Below the pieces are notes generated by a model. It saw only the letters and a program-made list of their open reading frames with translations, made no database searches and had not been told where the DNA came from. A program made the position numbers and the translations under genes. A DNA stretch of 64,000 nt. It comes from Myxococcales bacterium (lineage in GTDB: Bacteria; Myxococcota; Myxococcia; Myxococcales; Myxococcaceae). This document shows, piece after piece, positions 62,286 through 64,000 of the stretch. Numbering within the stretch: the first letter of the stretch is position 1; every line of letters starts with the position of its first letter. The stretch covers positions 1-64,000 of the forward strand of contig JAUXRI010000250.1 in the NCBI GenBank assembly GCA_030681895.1, written 5' to 3'.

Positions 62286-62771
62286 ATGTCCAACACGCTC
62301 ATCGGCTCGCCGTTCCAGAACGTCCTCGCGAAGGTGCAGAACGCGCGGGTGCTGACCGAGACGAAGGACAAGAACGTGCCGATGTTCGGCGACGAGGTGC
62401 GGCGCACGTTCGACGTGAATGGAGACGGCAAGGCCGACGCGCGGCTGATCGAGTCGACGGTGATGGGCACCACCCGCCGCGAGCTGAGCCTGATGGATGC
62501 GCAGGGCCGCACGGTCGACACGTTCGTCAGCGGCACCCGCTACGACTCGTTCTTCGGGAGCCTCAGCGAGACCGGCAAGGTGTGGAGCCATGAGCACCGC
62601 GAGTATTCGGGCGACAGCGCCACGCCGGTGTTCGAGGTCTACGAGCGCGCGAGCAACAAGACGGGCGCGTTGAGCGCGCGCGCGACGACGACGTTTGCCG
62701 GTGGTGAGAAGACGAAGCTCGAGCTCGACAAGGATGACAACGGCTCGCTCGAGACCGTGCTGAACCGCTGA
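62286..62771 (+). CDS. Protein with EF-hand-like Asp loops, function unknown
   Basis: 161 residues from the ATG at 62286; the longer frame from 61905 overlaps the cytochrome gene. Two loops look like calcium sites: DVNGDGKAD (about 43-51) and DKDDNGSLE near the C terminus. The spacing between repeats of the type RTFDVNGDGKAD-x-RLIE suggests FG-GAP or dockerin-like elements. No signal peptide, so it may be cytoplasmic or secreted by another route. It follows the 27-haem gene by 118 bp that hold no other gene. Confidence 0.72.
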   Translation: MSNTLIGSPFQNVLAKVQNARVLTETKDKNVPMFGDEVRRTFDVNGDGKADARLIESTVMGTTRRELSLMDAQGRTVDTFVSGTRYDSFFGSLSETGKVWSHEHREYSGDSATPVFEVYERASNKTGALSARATTTFAGGEKTKLELDKDDNGSLETVLNR

Positions 62772-62810
62772 CCTGACCGTTTGCGCGATGGCTGGAGTGG
62801 GGGCGGCCGC

Positions 62811-62816
62811 TAGAAG
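62811..62816 (+). promoter_or_regulatory. Candidate -10 element (TAGAAG) for the phytochelatin-synthase-like gene
   Basis: TAGAAG ends 7 nt before the GTG at 62824, with no Shine-Dalgarno sequence. It supports the GTG over the upstream in-frame ATG at 62788, which lies before this hexamer. Confidence 0.35.
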
Positions 62817-62823
62817 TGCCTCC

Positions 62824-63384
62824 GTGCTTCGTTCTCCTCCGTCGATCAACGCGAGCCGGTCGTACCAACACCGTGGGCTGCTCGAGCAGGCGTGGGAGCT
62901 CCCCGTCGCGCGCCGGTACGCGCCGCTGCTGTCTCAGAGCTTCACGTCGATCTGCGGACCGACCAGCGCCGCGAACGTGCTGCGCTCGATCGGCGTCGAG
63001 ACCGGGCGCAATCCGTTTCGCCGGTTTGGCGTTCGGGCGATGAGCCTGGACGAGGTGGTGGAAGAGACGGCCGAGGTGTTGCCGGCCGGGTGGCGAGGGA
63101 GCGCGCTTCGGCTCCGCTCGATTGACGCGCTCAGAGTGCAGCTGCGGCTGTCGAATGACGAGCGGTACCGCTTCATCTCGAACTTCTCACGCGCGCCGTT
63201 GTTCGGGCGCGGCGGCGGGCACCACTCACCGGTCGGTGGGTACCTCGAGGAAGAGGATCTCGCGTTCGTGCTCGACGTGAACGCGGGCTACGGCCCGTGG
63301 CTGGTCAGCGCGGAGCGGTTGTTCGACGCGATGAACACCGGCGGGGTCGTCACCCGTGGGCTGGCGCGCTTCGAGCTGAGGTGA
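62824..63384 (+). CDS. Phytochelatin-synthase-like cysteine peptidase (C83 type)
   Basis: 186 residues from the GTG at 62824. The papain-like triad is Cys44 (FTSICGPTSAANVL), His133 (GGGHHSPVGGY) and Asp151 (VLDVNAGYGPW). The 18-residue His-Asp spacing equals that of plant and cyanobacterial phytochelatin synthases, and the ending segment RLFDAMNT matches theirs. Only the catalytic domain is present, without the Cys-rich C-terminal half of plant enzymes, as in bacterial forms that mainly cleave glutathione or its conjugates. No signal peptide. It converges on the last lipoprotein gene across 3 bp. Confidence 0.87.
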   Translation: MLRSPPSINASRSYQHRGLLEQAWELPVARRYAPLLSQSFTSICGPTSAANVLRSIGVETGRNPFRRFGVRAMSLDEVVEETAEVLPAGWRGSALRLRSIDALRVQLRLSNDERYRFISNFSRAPLFGRGGGHHSPVGGYLEEEDLAFVLDVNAGYGPWLVSAERLFDAMNTGGVVTRGLARFELR

Positions 63385-63387
63385 GGG

Positions 63388-63933
63388 TTAGGGCGCGCGC
63401 TCGTACTTCACCTCGAGCCGCGTGCCCGACAGGGCCACGCCCGACACCGCGCACGTCGGCTGGGTGCCTGCACAGGTGCTCCCGGCGCACGATCGCGACG
63501 ACGTGATGTTCGCCGTGCCCTTGAACGTGTTGGCGCGGTCGATGTTGAGCTCGAGCTTCGACGTGTCCGTCAGCGTGCGGCCGACCTGCGTCGACTTCTG
63601 CACCGTCTCGGCGGCGAAGTTCCAGGTCGCTCCGGTGCCCTTCTTGCCTTTCATCAGGCCCGTCAGCGACACCGTCGGCGCGTCGCCCAGATCGATGCTC
63701 CGGATGCCGCTCTCGAGCTCGAGGATCGCCGTGTTGTCAGGCCCGTCCCACACCTGCACCTGCAGCAGCACCGGCGCGGCCGAGACCGTCACGTTGCTGG
63801 GCTGCGCGTTGTTCGTGTAGCAGCTGTCGGGCAGCGTGAAGAAGTCGACGACGATCGCGTAGACCTCGGGGCTGACGCCCGCGCCACAGCCTGAAAACGC
63901 GAGGACCAACGAGCCAAGAATGAGCGTGCGCAT
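63388..63933 (-). CDS. Lipoprotein, function unknown
   Basis: 181 residues from the ATG at 63933, with GGAG 8 nt upstream. Lipobox MRTLILGSLVLAFSGC. The mature part is beta-rich (VTVSAAPVLLQVQVWDGPDN ... TSKLELNIDRANTFKGTANI) with Cys residues at SRSCAGSTCAG and PTCAVSG that may form disulfides. No family recognised. The last 67 bp of the window after its start hold no gene. Confidence 0.8.
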   Translation of the reverse strand: MRTLILGSLVLAFSGCGAGVSPEVYAIVVDFFTLPDSCYTNNAQPSNVTVSAAPVLLQVQVWDGPDNTAILELESGIRSIDLGDAPTVSLTGLMKGKKGTGATWNFAAETVQKSTQVGRTLTDTSKLELNIDRANTFKGTANITSSRSCAGSTCAGTQPTCAVSGVALSGTRLEVKYERAP

Positions 63934-64000
63934 GAGTGTTCTCCGTGAGGGGACGAAACGCGCCGGAGCCTCGTTCCAACCTGCCCTCAAGTCAAAACGA

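Overview
The window looks like chromosomal DNA of a myxobacterium-type bacterium (Myxococcota). The basis is high GC with strong G/C in third codon positions, many lipoproteins with Asp-Ala-Gly linkers, a greA-recG pair, rpsF-rpsR-rplI followed a few genes later by dnaB, a DUF1844 protein, paired FHA proteins, and an imuA/imuB/dnaE2 mutasome. The mutasome carries CTGAA-N6-TTCAG boxes that resemble the LexA box I recall for Myxococcus. No rRNA, tRNA, CRISPR array or intact insertion sequence was seen.

Layout. Positions 1-5321 are visibly less GC-rich than the rest. They hold the end of a secreted transglutaminase-like protein with a GSAAG repeat linker and a complete Gabija-type defence pair (GajA OLD/TOPRIM nuclease, GajB UvrD-like helicase). 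5299-21244 is core chromosome: recG, greA, two FHA proteins, lipoyl E2, lipA, an aminotransferase/patatin pair, an outer-membrane barrel with a large lipase-like lipoprotein, and the S6-S18-L9 operon. 21330-34864 holds an ECF sigma/anti-sigma pair, an MtfA-like peptidase, dnaB, a response regulator with a degenerate GGDEF domain, a 1152-residue thrombospondin-3/vWA lipoprotein, thiE and small conserved proteins. 34966-46143 holds clpB, truA, a GT51-like protein, a TetR/SDR pair, an epoxide-hydrolase-like enzyme and a GNAT enzyme. 46113-52226 is the SOS mutasome: dnaE2, imuB, an unlisted 54-codon gene and imuA, with two SOS boxes. 52351-53101 is a VapBC toxin-antitoxin module whose operator repeats sit on its promoter.

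53103-62167 is the most striking part. It consists of two divergent, translationally coupled operons. One encodes a membrane b-type cytochrome, an outer-membrane barrel and a secreted cytochrome with 30 CXXCH motifs arranged as ten triheme repeats. The other encodes a membrane-anchored Fe-S flavoprotein and a lipoprotein with 27 CXXCH motifs. Together they contain parts for moving electrons from NAD(P)H or quinol across both membranes, that is, a candidate extracellular electron-transfer conduit. The window ends with a short EF-hand-like protein, a phytochelatin-synthase-like cysteine peptidase and a lipoprotein.

A recurrent feature is that several genes have a TAnnnT-like hexamer exactly 6 or 7 nt before the start codon and no convincing ribosome binding site, which suggests leaderless transcripts. 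I used this, with Shine-Dalgarno sequences and ATGA overlaps, to choose starts. All functions are inferred by reading motifs; no database search was run.
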